In this document: positions 1-8,511 of the stretch, piece by piece
How positions within the stretch are numbered: the stretch's first letter is position 1
Layout: each line of letters starts with the position of its first letter
Origin: Magnetospirillum sp.
Lineage (GTDB): Bacteria; Pseudomonadota; Alphaproteobacteria; Rhodospirillales; Magnetospirillaceae
NCBI GenBank assembly: GCA_024707145.1
Contig: JANQAI010000011.1
Span: 806,001-870,000 of the forward strand
Length of the DNA stretch: 64,000 nucleotides
Reading direction: 5' to 3'
Notes under the pieces: model-generated
What the model was told of the DNA's origin: nothing
Databases searched by the model: none
The model's input: the letters and a program-made list of their open reading frames with translations, nothing else
Translations under genes and position numbers: made by a program

Positions 1-651
1 GGCCTGCCCGCCGGCTTGCCGGCCTTCCTTGCTGAGTTGGCGGCCAACAACGAGCGGGAGTGGTTTGCCGCCCACAAGGCCGAGTATCAGGCGCTGGTGC
101 AGCATCCGCTGCGGCAACTGGTGGCGGCGCTGTCCCCGGCCATGCTGACGATCGATCCCGCCTTCGATACCAATCCCGCCGGCGCGGCGGTGTCGCGCAT
201 CCACCGTGATGTGCGGTTCTCGCGCGACAAATCGCCCTACCGCGTCAACCAGTGGATCTGCTTCAAGCGGCCGGGCGAGGGCTGGCAGGGGCGGCCGGCC
301 TATTTCCTGGAAATCGGCCCCGCCGGCTGGCGCCACGGCATGGGCACCTATGCGGCTCCGCCGTCGGCGATGAAGGAATTGCGCGCCCGCATCGCCGCCC
401 TGCCGGAACGCTTCGCCGCCGCCGTGCGTCCGGCCATGGCGGCCGGCTTCGCGGTGGAGGGCGATGCCTATGCCCGTCCCGGCGTGCCGGCCGGCCTGCC
501 GTCCGAAGTGGAACCGTGGTTCCGCCTGAAAAACGCCTATCTGGTGGACACCCGGCCCCTGGAGCCGCTGCTGTTCAGCCCGGCCCTGGTGGATGATCTG
601 GCGGCCCGCTGGCGGGCCGCCGCGCCGCTGTACCGCTTCCTGTCTAGCTGA
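1..651 (+). CDS. DUF2461 family protein, 5' end outside window
   Basis: The reading frame is open from the first base to a TGA at 649-651, so the true start probably lies upstream. The family (TIGR02453) usually has a short stretch before the segment LAANNEREWF, which appears here near the beginning. Further family features are RIHRDVRFSRDKSPY and the aromatic pair WICFKRPG. The biochemical function of DUF2461 is not established. The 3' end overlaps the convergent DUF815 ATPase gene by 8 bases, so the two are not co-transcribed. Internal TTG or ATG starts are possible but would cut into the conserved N-terminus. Confidence 0.82.
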   Translation, partial: GLPAGLPAFLAELAANNEREWFAAHKAEYQALVQHPLRQLVAALSPAMLTIDPAFDTNPAGAAVSRIHRDVRFSRDKSPYRVNQWICFKRPGEGWQGRPAYFLEIGPAGWRHGMGTYAAPPSAMKELRARIAALPERFAAAVRPAMAAGFAVEGDAYARPGVPAGLPSEVEPWFRLKNAYLVDTRPLEPLLFSPALVDDLAARWRAAAPLYRFLSS

Positions 652-1498
652 GCGGCTTGCCCAGCCGGCCCGCCAGGTCCTGGATGAACTGCCAGGCGAC
701 GCGGCCCGAGCGCGAACCGCGGGTGACCGCCCATTCGTTGGCCTCGGCGCGCAAGGACTCGACCTCGATGGGCAGACCGTAGCGGGCCACGTAGCCCTCG
801 ACGATGTCGAAATAGGTGTCCTGGGCCACGTGGTGGAAGCCCAGCCACAGGCCGAAGCGGTCCGACAGCGAGACCTTCTCCTCCACCGCTTCATGCGGGT
901 TGATGGCGGTGGAGCGCTCGTTCTCGATCATGTCCCGCGACAGCAGGTGACGGCGGTTCGAGGTGGCGTAGAACACCACGTTGGCGGGACGGCCCTCGAT
1001 GCCGCCCTCCAGCACCGCCTTCAGCGACTTGTACGCCTCGTCGGTGCCCTCGAACGACAGGTCGTCGCAAAACAGCAGGCAGCGGCGTTCCGAGCCCTTG
1101 AGGATGCGCAGCAGCCGGGGCAGGGAGGGGATGTCCTCGCGGTGGATTTCCACCAGGGCGAGGCAGCCCGGCCGCTCGGCGTTGAGCAGCGCGTGCACCG
1201 CCTTGACCAGCGAGCTCTTGCCGGTGCCGCGCGCGCCCCACAGCAGGGCGTTGTTGGCGGGCAGGCCGTCGGCGAAGCGCCGCGTGTTGTCCAGCAGCAG
1301 GGCGCGCTGCCGCTCGATGCCCTTCAGCAGGTCCAGTTCCACCCGGTTGACCTGCGGCACCGGCTCCAGGCCGTCCGGATCGGCATGCCAGACGAAGGCG
1401 TCGGCGGCGGCCAGGTCGGTGGAGGCCGAAGGCGGCGGCGCCAGGCGGTCCAGCGCGTCGGCGATGCGGGTGAGCAGGCGAAGGGTGTCGGCGTCCAT
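644..1498 (-). CDS. DUF815 family AAA-type ATPase
   Basis: The 284-residue protein carries a Walker A motif, GARGTGKS, at residues 88-95 and a Walker B-like LLFCDDLSF near 141-149. This fits the DUF815 branch of AAA+ ATPases. A further conserved segment, YATSNRRHLL, resembles sensor 1. ATP binding is well supported; the substrate or partner is not known. The protein has no signal peptide or membrane segment, so it is probably cytoplasmic. The gene is transcribed away from yajC and overlaps the DUF2461 gene tail-to-tail. The ATG at 1498 opens the N-terminal helical region that precedes the ATPase core in relatives. Confidence 0.82.
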   Translation of the reverse strand: MDADTLRLLTRIADALDRLAPPPSASTDLAAADAFVWHADPDGLEPVPQVNRVELDLLKGIERQRALLLDNTRRFADGLPANNALLWGARGTGKSSLVKAVHALLNAERPGCLALVEIHREDIPSLPRLLRILKGSERRCLLFCDDLSFEGTDEAYKSLKAVLEGGIEGRPANVVFYATSNRRHLLSRDMIENERSTAINPHEAVEEKVSLSDRFGLWLGFHHVAQDTYFDIVEGYVARYGLPIEVESLRAEANEWAVTRGSRSGRVAWQFIQDLAGRLGKPLS

Positions 1499-1599
1499 GG
1501 CGGTCCTGGCTGACGAAAGGAATACGGGACCAGAGGGTAGGGGGTACGACGGCGTGCGGCAAGTGCCCTCGCGGCGGAGCTTTTAGTGGGAGTTAAGGT

Positions 1600-1627
1600 T
1601 TGCATCCCCCGGAAGGGCCGCTATATT
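1600..1627 (+). promoter_or_regulatory. Putative sigma-70 promoter of yajC-secDF
   Basis: A TTGCAT hexamer at 1600-1605 and a TATATT hexamer at 1622-1627 are separated by 16 bases. They lie about 40 bases before the yajC ATG, on the side facing away from the divergent ATPase gene. This is a prediction from consensus only. Confidence 0.5.
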
Positions 1628-1665
1628 CCGCAGACTTCTACGCTTTCCATCCCAAGGAGACCTCC

Positions 1666-2022
1666 ATGCTCGTGTCACCCGCCTTTGCTCAGGCCGCCGG
1701 ACAGACCGGTGGCATTGCCGGGGGGATCGAGGCCTTCCTGCCGCTCGTCCTGATCTTCGTGGTGTTCTATTTCCTGATGATCCGTCCGCAGCAGAAGCGG
1801 ATGAAGGCCCACAAGGAAATGCTGAACCAGCTGCGCCGCGGCGATCGCGTGGTGACCTCGGGCGGCATCTTCGGCACCGTCAACAAGGTGGTTGACGACA
1901 AGGAAGTGGTGGTCGAGATCGCCGAGGGCGTGCGCGTGCGCGTGCTGCGCTCCACCATTCAGGACATCGTCTCGAAGACCGAGCCGGTGGCGGCCGAGGC
2001 CGAGAAGCCGGCCGACAAGTAA
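1666..2022 (+). CDS. yajC: Preprotein translocase subunit YajC
   Basis: This 118-residue protein has the YajC layout: a short periplasmic N-terminus, one membrane segment around residues 24-40 (LPLVLIFVVFYFLMI) ending in the hallmark RPQQKRMK, then a cytoplasmic beta-rich domain with GDRVVTSGGIFG. YajC associates with SecD and SecF and helps the SecYEG translocon. The ATG at 1666 was chosen over an upstream TTG at 1600 because it has an AAGGAG ribosome site at 1654-1659 and gives the normal family length. secD and secF follow directly, matching the usual operon. Confidence 0.95.
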   Translation: MLVSPAFAQAAGQTGGIAGGIEAFLPLVLIFVVFYFLMIRPQQKRMKAHKEMLNQLRRGDRVVTSGGIFGTVNKVVDDKEVVVEIAEGVRVRVLRSTIQDIVSKTEPVAAEAEKPADK

Positions 2023-2028
2023 GCCGCG

Positions 2029-2055
2029 TCCGCCCTCGCCGCGGGCGAGGGCGGA
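2029..2055 (+). terminator. Strong hairpin between yajC and secD, possible attenuator
   Basis: Positions 2029-2040 and 2044-2055 form a perfect 12-base-pair GC-rich stem with a GCG loop. A pyrimidine and T-rich stretch (CTTTTCTTTTT) follows about 15 bases later, not immediately. It could act as a partial terminator or an RNA-processing signal that lowers secDF relative to yajC. No test is possible from sequence alone. Confidence 0.5.
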
Positions 2056-2097
2056 ACGCCCCTTCGGCTTTTCTTTTTCCCTCACGACGGGACGGAC

Positions 2098-3666
2098 ATG
2101 GCCCATTTCCCCAAATGGAAGATTATCCTGGTGGCGCTGGTCGGCTTGGCCGGCTTCATCTGGTCGGCACCCAACCTGCTGCCGCGTGAAACCACCGACC
2201 GGATGCCCACATGGCTGCAACCGGTCAGCCTGGGCCTCGACCTGCAGGGCGGTTCCTATCTTCTGTTGGAAGTGGATACCGGTTACGTCGTCAGGGAACA
2301 CCTCTCCTCGCTGGTGGAGTCCATCCGTTCGACCCTGCGCAAGGAGAAGGTCAAGTATGCCGATCTCGGCGTCCAGGGTAAGGATGCGGTGAAGGTCCGC
2401 ATCCTGGAAGCCGCCGACCGCGACCGCATCCGCCCCGAACTGCGCCGCCTGGACCCGCAGGCCGCCTTCGACGTGGCGGATGACGGCACCGTCACCTACC
2501 GCTACGACGAACAGGCCCTGCGCGAGCGCATCAATCAGGCGGTGGACCAGTCGCTGGAGATCGTGCGCCGCCGCATCGATGAGATGGGCACCCGCGAACC
2601 GTCGATCCAGCGCCAGGGCACCGATCGCATCGTCGTGCAGTTGCCCGGTGTCAAGGATCCCGACCATATCAAGACCCTGCTGGGTAAGACCGCCAAGCTG
2701 ACCTTCCACATGGTGGACGACAGCACCAGCCCCGAGGAAGCCCGTGCCGGCCGCCTGCCGCCGGCTTCCATGCTGCTGCCCTCGGTCGAGAGCGAGCGCG
2801 GCTTGCCCGCCGCCTACGTGGTCAGGAAGAGGGTGGAGGTGGGCGGCGACATGCTGACCGACGCCCAGGCCACCTTCCAGGATGGCCGGCCGGTGGTGTC
2901 GTTCAAGTTCTCCGCCGCTGGCGGCAAGAAGTTCGGCGACGCCACGCGGGAGAACGTGGGCAAGCAGTTGGCCATCGTGCTGGACGACAAGGTTATCTCG
3001 GCGCCGCGCGTCAACGAGCCCATCCTGGGCGGGTCGGGCATCATTTCCGGCGGCTTCTCGGTGCAGCAGGCCAAGGATTTGTCGCTGCTGCTGCGCGCTG
3101 GCGCGCTGCCGGCGCCGCTCAACGTGCTGGAGGAGCGCACCGTCGGTCCCGACCTGGGCGCCGATTCCATCAAGGCGGGCGCCATCGCCAGCGGCCTCGG
3201 CCTGATCCTGGTGGTGGCCTTCATGGTCGTCATCTATGGCACCCTGGGCTGGCTGGCCAACGTGGCCCTGGTGCTGAACCTGGTGTTCCTGATGGCGCTG
3301 CTGTCCATGCTGGGGGCCACGCTGACCCTGCCCGGCATTGCCGGCGTGGTGCTGACCATGGGCATGGCGGTGGACGCCAACGTGCTGATCTACGAGCGCA
3401 TGCGCGAGGAAGGCCGCAGCGGCCGGCCGCTGCTGTCGGCGGTTCGGGCCGGCTTCGAGCGCGCCTTCGCCACCATCCTGGACGCGAACCTGACCCACCT
3501 GATCGCGGCGGCGCTGCTCTATGCCTTCGGTACCGGCCCCATCAAGGGCTTCGCCGTCACCCTGGGCATCGGCATTGCGACCTCGCTGTTCACCGCAACC
3601 ATGGTGACCCGCATGATGGTGCATCTGTGGATTGCCGTTCGCCGTCCCAAAGCGCTTCCGCTGTAA
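2098..3666 (+). CDS. secD: Protein translocase subunit SecD
   Basis: SecD is 522 residues here. It has an N-terminal membrane segment (about residues 8-24), the family signature LGLDLQGGSYLL at about 46-55, a large periplasmic domain, and a C-terminal block of five membrane helices (about 360-510) containing AVDANVLIYERMREE. SecDF uses the proton gradient to pull exported proteins to the periplasmic side after SecA-driven translocation. The ATG at 2098 follows the yajC hairpin. secF begins 11 bases after the stop, so the two are co-transcribed and probably translated together. Confidence 0.96.
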   Translation: MAHFPKWKIILVALVGLAGFIWSAPNLLPRETTDRMPTWLQPVSLGLDLQGGSYLLLEVDTGYVVREHLSSLVESIRSTLRKEKVKYADLGVQGKDAVKVRILEAADRDRIRPELRRLDPQAAFDVADDGTVTYRYDEQALRERINQAVDQSLEIVRRRIDEMGTREPSIQRQGTDRIVVQLPGVKDPDHIKTLLGKTAKLTFHMVDDSTSPEEARAGRLPPASMLLPSVESERGLPAAYVVRKRVEVGGDMLTDAQATFQDGRPVVSFKFSAAGGKKFGDATRENVGKQLAIVLDDKVISAPRVNEPILGGSGIISGGFSVQQAKDLSLLLRAGALPAPLNVLEERTVGPDLGADSIKAGAIASGLGLILVVAFMVVIYGTLGWLANVALVLNLVFLMALLSMLGATLTLPGIAGVVLTMGMAVDANVLIYERMREEGRSGRPLLSAVRAGFERAFATILDANLTHLIAAALLYAFGTGPIKGFAVTLGIGIATSLFTATMVTRMMVHLWIAVRRPKALPL

Positions 3667-3677
3667 GGAAAACCGCG

Positions 3678-4625
3678 ATGAACTTCTATTCCCGTTGGGT
3701 CGCCAAGAAGACCCCGAACTACGATTTCATCCGGTTCCGCTATATCGCCTTCGCGATCACCGCCGTGCTGATCTTCGGTTCCATCGGCTCCATGGTGTTC
3801 AAGGGCTTCAATTACGGCATCGACTTCGCCGGCGGCATCCTGGTGGAGGTTCATACCGCCGAGAAGGCGGATTTGGCGGCCATGCGCACCACCGTCGAGC
3901 ACCTGAACCTGGGCGAAGTGTCCCTGCAGGAATTCGGCACCACCGGCCAGGACGTGATGATCCGCGTCCAGCGCCAGGCGGGTGACGAGAAGGCCCAGAT
4001 GGCCGCCCTGGCCAAGGTGAAGGAGGCATTGGGCGCGGGCTATGACTACCGCCGCGTCGAGATCGTCGGCCCCAAGGTGGGCGACGAACTCAAGCGCGAC
4101 GGCGCCCTGGCGGTGGCCCTGGCCGTGCTCGCCATCGCCGCCTATGTGTGGTTCCGCTTCGAGTGGCAATTCGGCGTGGGCGCCCTGGTGGCCATCTTCC
4201 ACGACGTCATCACCACCTTCGGCCTGTTCTCCCTGACCGGGATGGAATTCAACCTGACGGCGGTGGCGGCCATCCTGACCATCGCCGGCTATTCCATCAA
4301 CGACACGGTGGTGATGTACGACCGCGTGCGCGAGAACCTGCGCAAGTACAAGACCATGCCGCTGTACGACATCCTGAACTTGTCGTGCAACCAGACCCTG
4401 GCCCGTACCATCCTGACCGTGGCCACCGTGTTCATCACCGTGGTCTCGCTGCTGACCGTGGGCGGCGACGTGCTGCGCAGCTTCTCCATCGCCATGCTGT
4501 GGGGCCTGGTGGTCGGCACCTTCTCGTCCATTTACGTGGGCATGCCGATCCTGATCTACTTCAACCTGCGCATCGGCAAGGACAAGGAAGGCGAGGGCGG
4601 AGCCGGGGAACCGGCCGCCTCGTAA
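3678..4625 (+). CDS. secF: Protein translocase subunit SecF
   Basis: The 315-residue product has an N-terminal membrane helix (about 22-42), the SecF motif FNYGIDFAGG at 44-53, and a C-terminal domain with five helices including YSINDTVVMYDRVREN. It partners SecD in the proton-driven stage of Sec export. The ATG at 3678 follows AAGGAA and matches the usual N-terminus (MNFYSRW). Longer upstream in-frame starts would overlap secD heavily and are not needed. The next gene, Mth938-like, follows after 47 bases and is often linked to secDF in alphaproteobacteria. Confidence 0.96.
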   Translation: MNFYSRWVAKKTPNYDFIRFRYIAFAITAVLIFGSIGSMVFKGFNYGIDFAGGILVEVHTAEKADLAAMRTTVEHLNLGEVSLQEFGTTGQDVMIRVQRQAGDEKAQMAALAKVKEALGAGYDYRRVEIVGPKVGDELKRDGALAVALAVLAIAAYVWFRFEWQFGVGALVAIFHDVITTFGLFSLTGMEFNLTAVAAILTIAGYSINDTVVMYDRVRENLRKYKTMPLYDILNLSCNQTLARTILTVATVFITVVSLLTVGGDVLRSFSIAMLWGLVVGTFSSIYVGMPILIYFNLRIGKDKEGEGGAGEPAAS

Positions 4626-4672
4626 GCGTTTCGCGGTTGCGGCGGGGGCTGCGGCCCCCCATTTGGTGAGCC

Positions 4673-5047
4673 ATGGACATTACTCCCGTCGTCTCGTCCG
4701 AGAGCCAGCTGATCCACGGTTATGGCGATCTCGGCTTCACCATTACCGGCACCCGCCATGAAGGGTCGGTGCTGGTGCTTCCCACCCGCACGCTGCCCTG
4801 GGCGGCGAAGGCCGTGGCGGAGATCACCGTGGAAAGCCTGCAGCCCCTGCTGGAGGCCGAGCCGCGGCCGGCGGTGCTGCTGCTGGGCTGCGGCAAGGGC
4901 ATGGCGGTGATCCCGCGCGAGATCAAGGCGGCCCTGCGCGCCGCCGGCATGGTGGTGGAACCCATGGATACCGGCGCGGCGTGCCGGACCTACAACGTGC
5001 TGCTGACGGAAGGGCGCGACGTGGCCGCCGCCCTGATTGCGGTCTAG
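4673..5047 (+). CDS. Mth938-like domain protein (DUF498/NDUFAF3 family)
   Basis: The 124-residue protein matches the Mth938/Xcc1710 fold family. It opens with ITGTRHEGSVLVLP, has the central GCGKGM segment, and ends in a GAACRTYNVLLTEGRDVAAALI stretch typical of the family. The human relative NDUFAF3 is an assembly factor of respiratory complex I; whether bacterial members share that job is unproven. No signal peptide or membrane segment is visible. It is probably the last gene of the yajC-secDF unit, ending just before a bidirectional terminator at 5078-5099. Confidence 0.82.
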   Translation: MDITPVVSSESQLIHGYGDLGFTITGTRHEGSVLVLPTRTLPWAAKAVAEITVESLQPLLEAEPRPAVLLLGCGKGMAVIPREIKAALRAAGMVVEPMDTGAACRTYNVLLTEGRDVAAALIAV

Positions 5048-5077
5048 CCCGTTTCCCTTTCCGAGTGCGGCAACAAA

Positions 5078-5099
5078 AAGGGCCCCTCGCGGGGCCCTT
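5078..5099. terminator. Bidirectional Rho-independent terminator
   Basis: A perfect 9-base-pair stem, AAGGGCCCC/GGGGCCCTT, closes a TCGC loop. On the minus strand it is followed by a run of five T, serving pal. On the plus strand it is followed by CTTCTTC, serving the secDF unit. It lies between two convergent genes. Confidence 0.85.
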
Positions 5100-5125
5100 C
5101 TTCGTATCGTCGGTGGCGCGTTGCC

Positions 5126-5657
5126 TTACTGGGCGATGACGCTGACGGCGCGGCGGTTCTTCGACCAAGCGGCTTCGTTGGAGCCGATGGCCTCGGGGCG
5201 CTCCTTGCCGTAGGTGGTGGTCGACAGGCGCGAGGAGGACACGCCCTGGGCGGTCAGGTATTCGCGCACCGACTGGGCGCGGCGGTCGCCGAGGGCCAGG
5301 TTGTACTCGCGGGTGCCGCGCTCGTCGGCATGGCCTTCGATACGCAGCGCGATGGTGGGATAGCGGCGCAGGAACGCCACCTGGCGGTCCAGGGTCTGCT
5401 TGGAATCGGCCGACAGCGACACGCTGTCGGTGGCGAAGTAGACGCGATCGCCCACGCTGGTCTGGAATTCACGCTGCAGCCTGGGCCAGGCGCTCAGCTT
5501 CGGTCAGCGCGCCCGAACCGACGGGGCCGCGGGGCTGCTGGGCGCCCATGGAGGTGCCCGAACCGGACACGCCGCCGGTCTGCTGGGTCTCATCCGAGCA
5601 GGCCGAGATGGCCATCAGGGCGGCCAGGGCGGTGAACGAAACGACGATGCGACGCAT
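5126..5657 (-). CDS. pal: Peptidoglycan-associated lipoprotein Pal, frameshifted in this sequence
   Basis: The N-terminal part (5657 to about 5480) encodes a lipoprotein signal with lipobox ISAC, cysteine at residue 20. The C-terminal part (from about 5478 to 5126) encodes an OmpA-like peptidoglycan-binding domain with GHADERGTREYN and KNRRAVSV. The two are in different frames. On the plus strand, changing CAGCCTG at 5477-5483 to CAGCTG restores one continuous protein of about 176 residues reading AERLAQLQREFQTSVG across the junction. Pal anchors the outer membrane to peptidoglycan through the Tol-Pal system, so a true knockout is unlikely and a sequence error is preferred. No tolB is visible upstream in this window. 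Confidence 0.88.
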
Positions 5658-5730
5658 GGTTTTGTGTTCCCTATGATAGTCTTCTTCCGGCGATTGTGCC
5701 GAAGTCCGGCATCCTGACCGAGGAAGGTGG

Positions 5731-5772
5731 CGAAAATGTGGAACGGCCCCTCCTTTAGGGGGAGAGGCCGTT
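5731..5772 (-). terminator. Terminator downstream of sodB
   Basis: Positions 5742-5753 and 5761-5772 pair as a 12-base stem with one mismatch. On the minus strand the stem is followed by CCACATTTTCG, a short T-tract. It lies between the sodB stop and the pal start, separating the two genes. Confidence 0.6.
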
Positions 5773-5793
5773 GCTTTAACACGAAATCTGGGT

Positions 5794-6390
5794 TCAGCCC
5801 AGGTTCTTCTCGACGAACTCCCAGTTGACCAGATGGTCCAGGAAAGCCTGGACGAAATCCGGACGGCGGTTCTGGTAGTCCAGGTAATAGGCGTGCTCCC
5901 ACACGTCCACGGTCAGCAGGGCCTTCAGACCATGCGCCAGGGGCAGATCAGCATTGCCGGTCTTGGTGATCTTCAGCTTGCCGCCATCCAGCACCAGCCA
6001 GGCCCAGCCGGAACCGAACTGGGTCACGGCGGCATTCTTGAATTCCTCGGCGAATTTCTCGTACGAGCCGAAATCGGCCTCGATCTTGGCCAGCACCTTG
6101 CCGGTGGGCTTGCCGCCGCCACCCTTCTTCATGCAGTTCCAGAAGAAGGTGTGGTTCCACACCTGGGCGGCGTTGTTGAAGATGCCCTGCTTGGCCGGCA
6201 GGTCCTTGGCGGCGGCCAGGATGACCTCCTCCAGCGGCTTGGAGGCCAGATCGGTGTCCTTCACCAGGTTGTTCAGGTTGACCACGTAGGCGTTGTGGTG
6301 CTTGCCGTGGTGGAACTCGAGGGTCTGGGCCGAGATCTGCGGCTCGAGCGCGCTCTTGTCGTAGGGCAGCGGGGGAAGCTCAAAAGCCAT
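5794..6390 (-). CDS. sodB: Superoxide dismutase, iron/manganese family
   Basis: The 198-residue protein converts superoxide to hydrogen peroxide and oxygen. All four metal ligands are visible: H27 in FHHGKHH, H80 in VWNHTFFW, and D162 and H166 in [15 protein letters not shown]. The segment FGSGWAWLV and the overall length fit the iron-type branch, though metal use cannot be fixed from sequence alone. There is no signal peptide, so it is cytoplasmic. The ATG at 6390 is preceded by AAGAGGCAT. The gene stands alone between terminators and the hopanoid genes. Confidence 0.95.
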   Translation of the reverse strand: MAFELPPLPYDKSALEPQISAQTLEFHHGKHHNAYVVNLNNLVKDTDLASKPLEEVILAAAKDLPAKQGIFNNAAQVWNHTFFWNCMKKGGGGKPTGKVLAKIEADFGSYEKFAEEFKNAAVTQFGSGWAWLVLDGGKLKITKTGNADLPLAHGLKALLTVDVWEHAYYLDYQNRRPDFVQAFLDHLVNWEFVEKNLG

Positions 6391-6505
6391 GGGATGCCTC
6401 TTATTGTGAGTGGGCAAGTTTGGAAAAGGTCTAAACACGCCGCTCAAAATAGGTAAGGGGGGCGGCGTTGTGAAGTCCCTAAAATACTTTTGCGCGTCGA
6501 ACGTA

Positions 6506-7711
6506 TCACGCGAACGACAGGTCGTCGCGTCCGACGGCGAGCCGGGCGGCCGCCAAGCCGGAAGCAATAGCCGCTTCCATGGTACAGGGCCAGGGCGAGG
6601 CCATCCAGTCGCCCGCAAGCCATAGCCAGGGAACGTTGGTGACAGGGCCGGGGCGTCGGCGCACCACCTCGGGGGTATGGGCCAGGGTGGCGCGCCGTTC
6701 CTTGATCACCCGGACGGGTGGGACGCGGGCAGGAGCGCGCAGGATGGGCGCGATCTCGGCCCACAGAATCCCGGCCACTTCTTCGGCGGACCGTTCGGCC
6801 AGGCGGTCGGCGGCGGAAACGGTCACCGACACCACATCGTCGCGCACCGACAGCCACTGGCCGGTGCCACCCACCAATCCGAGGAACGGCTGGCCGCCGG
6901 GCAGGGGCACCGGCTGGTCGAGGCGGAAATGGGCATTGACGATGGCGGCGCTGGAAAAGGCCGGCAGGTCGGGCAGCAAGGGGGCGACGGACCAGGGCGG
7001 CAGGGCGAGAATCGCTCGATCACGGCTGCCCAGGGCGATGGCTTCATCATCAAATTCAAGGCTCTGTCGGCCGATCTTCACCAGGCGGCGGCCGAAATTC
7101 AGCTCGGCGCCGAAGGTCGCCAGGGTCGCTTCGGCGGGGGCGGCGAAGACCGCCGACAACCCGCCCGCCGCCACGTAGGGGCGCATGGCGCTCTTGCCGC
7201 CCAGCAGTACCTCGCGCAGCACGGTTCCCAGCAGGCGGGCCGAAGCCCGCTCCGGCGGAGTGTTGAGGATGGCCTCGCACAGCGGCCGCCACAGGGTGCG
7301 GTAGGAGCGGGTGCGGCCGAGGCGGTGATCCACCGTCTGGCATGTGGAGGTCCACGGCAGGCCCAGTGCCAGCAGGGTTTCCACCGCCCCGGCGCTGGGG
7401 CGGCCGGGCAGCACGGTCCAGTGACGCCCGCTGGCGAGGTCGAGGAAGGGAAAGGCCGGTTCCACCGGCGCCAGCGCCTCGATGCCGCCGATGGCGGCGG
7501 CGAACGACAGGGCGTGGCGGTTGGCGCCCAGCAACAGGTGGGTCCCGTTGTCCACCACGCGATCCAGCCGCTGGCAGCGGAACGAGCGGCAGCGGCCGCC
7601 GGCCTGCGGTGCCGCTTCGTGGAGGGCCACCCGCCAGCCGGCCTTGACCCCGCCTAGGGCCGCGGCGAGGCCGGCCAAGCCGGCGCCGACCACATGGAGG
7701 GCCGGGCTCAC
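6506..7711 (-). CDS. hpnE: Hydroxysqualene dehydroxylase HpnE
   Basis: This 401-residue FAD-dependent amine-oxidase-fold protein begins with a dinucleotide-binding motif, [13 protein letters not shown]. It contains GGRCRSF, and near the C-terminus [23 protein letters not shown], which together mark HpnE. HpnE reduces hydroxysqualene to squalene, completing the HpnCDE route to hopanoid precursors. The GTG start at 7711 overlaps the hpnD stop (GTGA), showing translational coupling. The frame stays open upstream to about 8173, but that part is a shadow of hpnD. Confidence 0.92.
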   Translation of the reverse strand: MSPALHVVGAGLAGLAAALGGVKAGWRVALHEAAPQAGGRCRSFRCQRLDRVVDNGTHLLLGANRHALSFAAAIGGIEALAPVEPAFPFLDLASGRHWTVLPGRPSAGAVETLLALGLPWTSTCQTVDHRLGRTRSYRTLWRPLCEAILNTPPERASARLLGTVLREVLLGGKSAMRPYVAAGGLSAVFAAPAEATLATFGAELNFGRRLVKIGRQSLEFDDEAIALGSRDRAILALPPWSVAPLLPDLPAFSSAAIVNAHFRLDQPVPLPGGQPFLGLVGGTGQWLSVRDDVVSVTVSAADRLAERSAEEVAGILWAEIAPILRAPARVPPVRVIKERRATLAHTPEVVRRRPGPVTNVPWLWLAGDWMASPWPCTMEAAIASGLAAARLAVGRDDLSFA

Positions 7712-8511
7712 GATCCCGCCGCCGCCACGCGCAGGGCGATCCACAGCCGGGCCAGCGGCCCCAGGCGGGGCGGCTGCTCGGGACGGCGCCAGCGATCCTG
7801 GATCAGGCGGGACAGCAGGCGGCGATAGGTGGCCATCATCACCATGGCGGGGAACAGGCGGGCACGGCCCAGCCGGGCCAGCTCGGCCTCGGCCCGTTGG
7901 AAATCCTCCTGCGCCAGTTCGGCCACCATGGCGCAGGCGGCAGGCAGGGCGGGATGGGGCAGCACCGCCTGAGGGGTGTGCACCACCATGCCGGCGGCGT
8001 GCAGCGCCTCGGCCGGCAGGTACAGCCGGCCCAGCCGGGCATCCTCGGCCACGTCGCGCAGGATGTTGGTCAGTTGCAGCGCCTCGCCCAAAGTGACAGC
8101 CAGGTCGCCGGCCTCCGGGCGGCCGAAGATGCGCACGGCCAGCAGCCCCACCGACCCCGCCACCCGGCGGCAATACAGGCGGAGCTCGGTCAGGCGTGGT
8201 GCCGTCAACGGCCCATTGACGTCGCTCTCCATGCCGTCGATCAGCGCTTCCAGCTCGGCGCGGGGCAGATCATAGAGGCGGATGGCCGGGGCCAGGGTGG
8301 CCAGGGTGGGTTCCAGCGCCACTCCGGTCTCGAACAGGGCGGCCACGGCGCCGCGCACCACCGCCAGGCGGGCGCGGCGTTCCTCCACCGAGCCGGGACC
8401 GTCGGCGATGTCGTCGAGCATGCGGCAATAGCCGTACAGGGCGAACATGGCCTCGCGCCGGGGCCGGGGCAGCAGGCGCATGGCCCAATAGAACGAGGAC
8501 CTGCCGCTCAT
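7708..8511 (-). CDS. hpnD: Presqualene diphosphate synthase HpnD
   Basis: HpnD condenses two farnesyl diphosphates to presqualene diphosphate. The 267-residue protein shows both aspartate-rich motifs of the squalene/phytoene synthase family: DDIAD at 33-37 and DVAED at 153-157, with YGYCRMLDD and LTNILRD around them. The ATG at 8511 overlaps the hpnC stop (ATGA) and follows the usual N-terminus MSGRSSFYWAMRLLP. A second upstream ATG at 8529 is less likely. It lies between hpnC and hpnE in one operon. The reading frame runs on through hpnC only because of the hpnC frameshift. Confidence 0.93.
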   Translation of the reverse strand: MSGRSSFYWAMRLLPRPRREAMFALYGYCRMLDDIADGPGSVEERRARLAVVRGAVAALFETGVALEPTLATLAPAIRLYDLPRAELEALIDGMESDVNGPLTAPRLTELRLYCRRVAGSVGLLAVRIFGRPEAGDLAVTLGEALQLTNILRDVAEDARLGRLYLPAEALHAAGMVVHTPQAVLPHPALPAACAMVAELAQEDFQRAEAELARLGRARLFPAMVMMATYRRLLSRLIQDRWRRPEQPPRLGPLARLWIALRVAAAGS

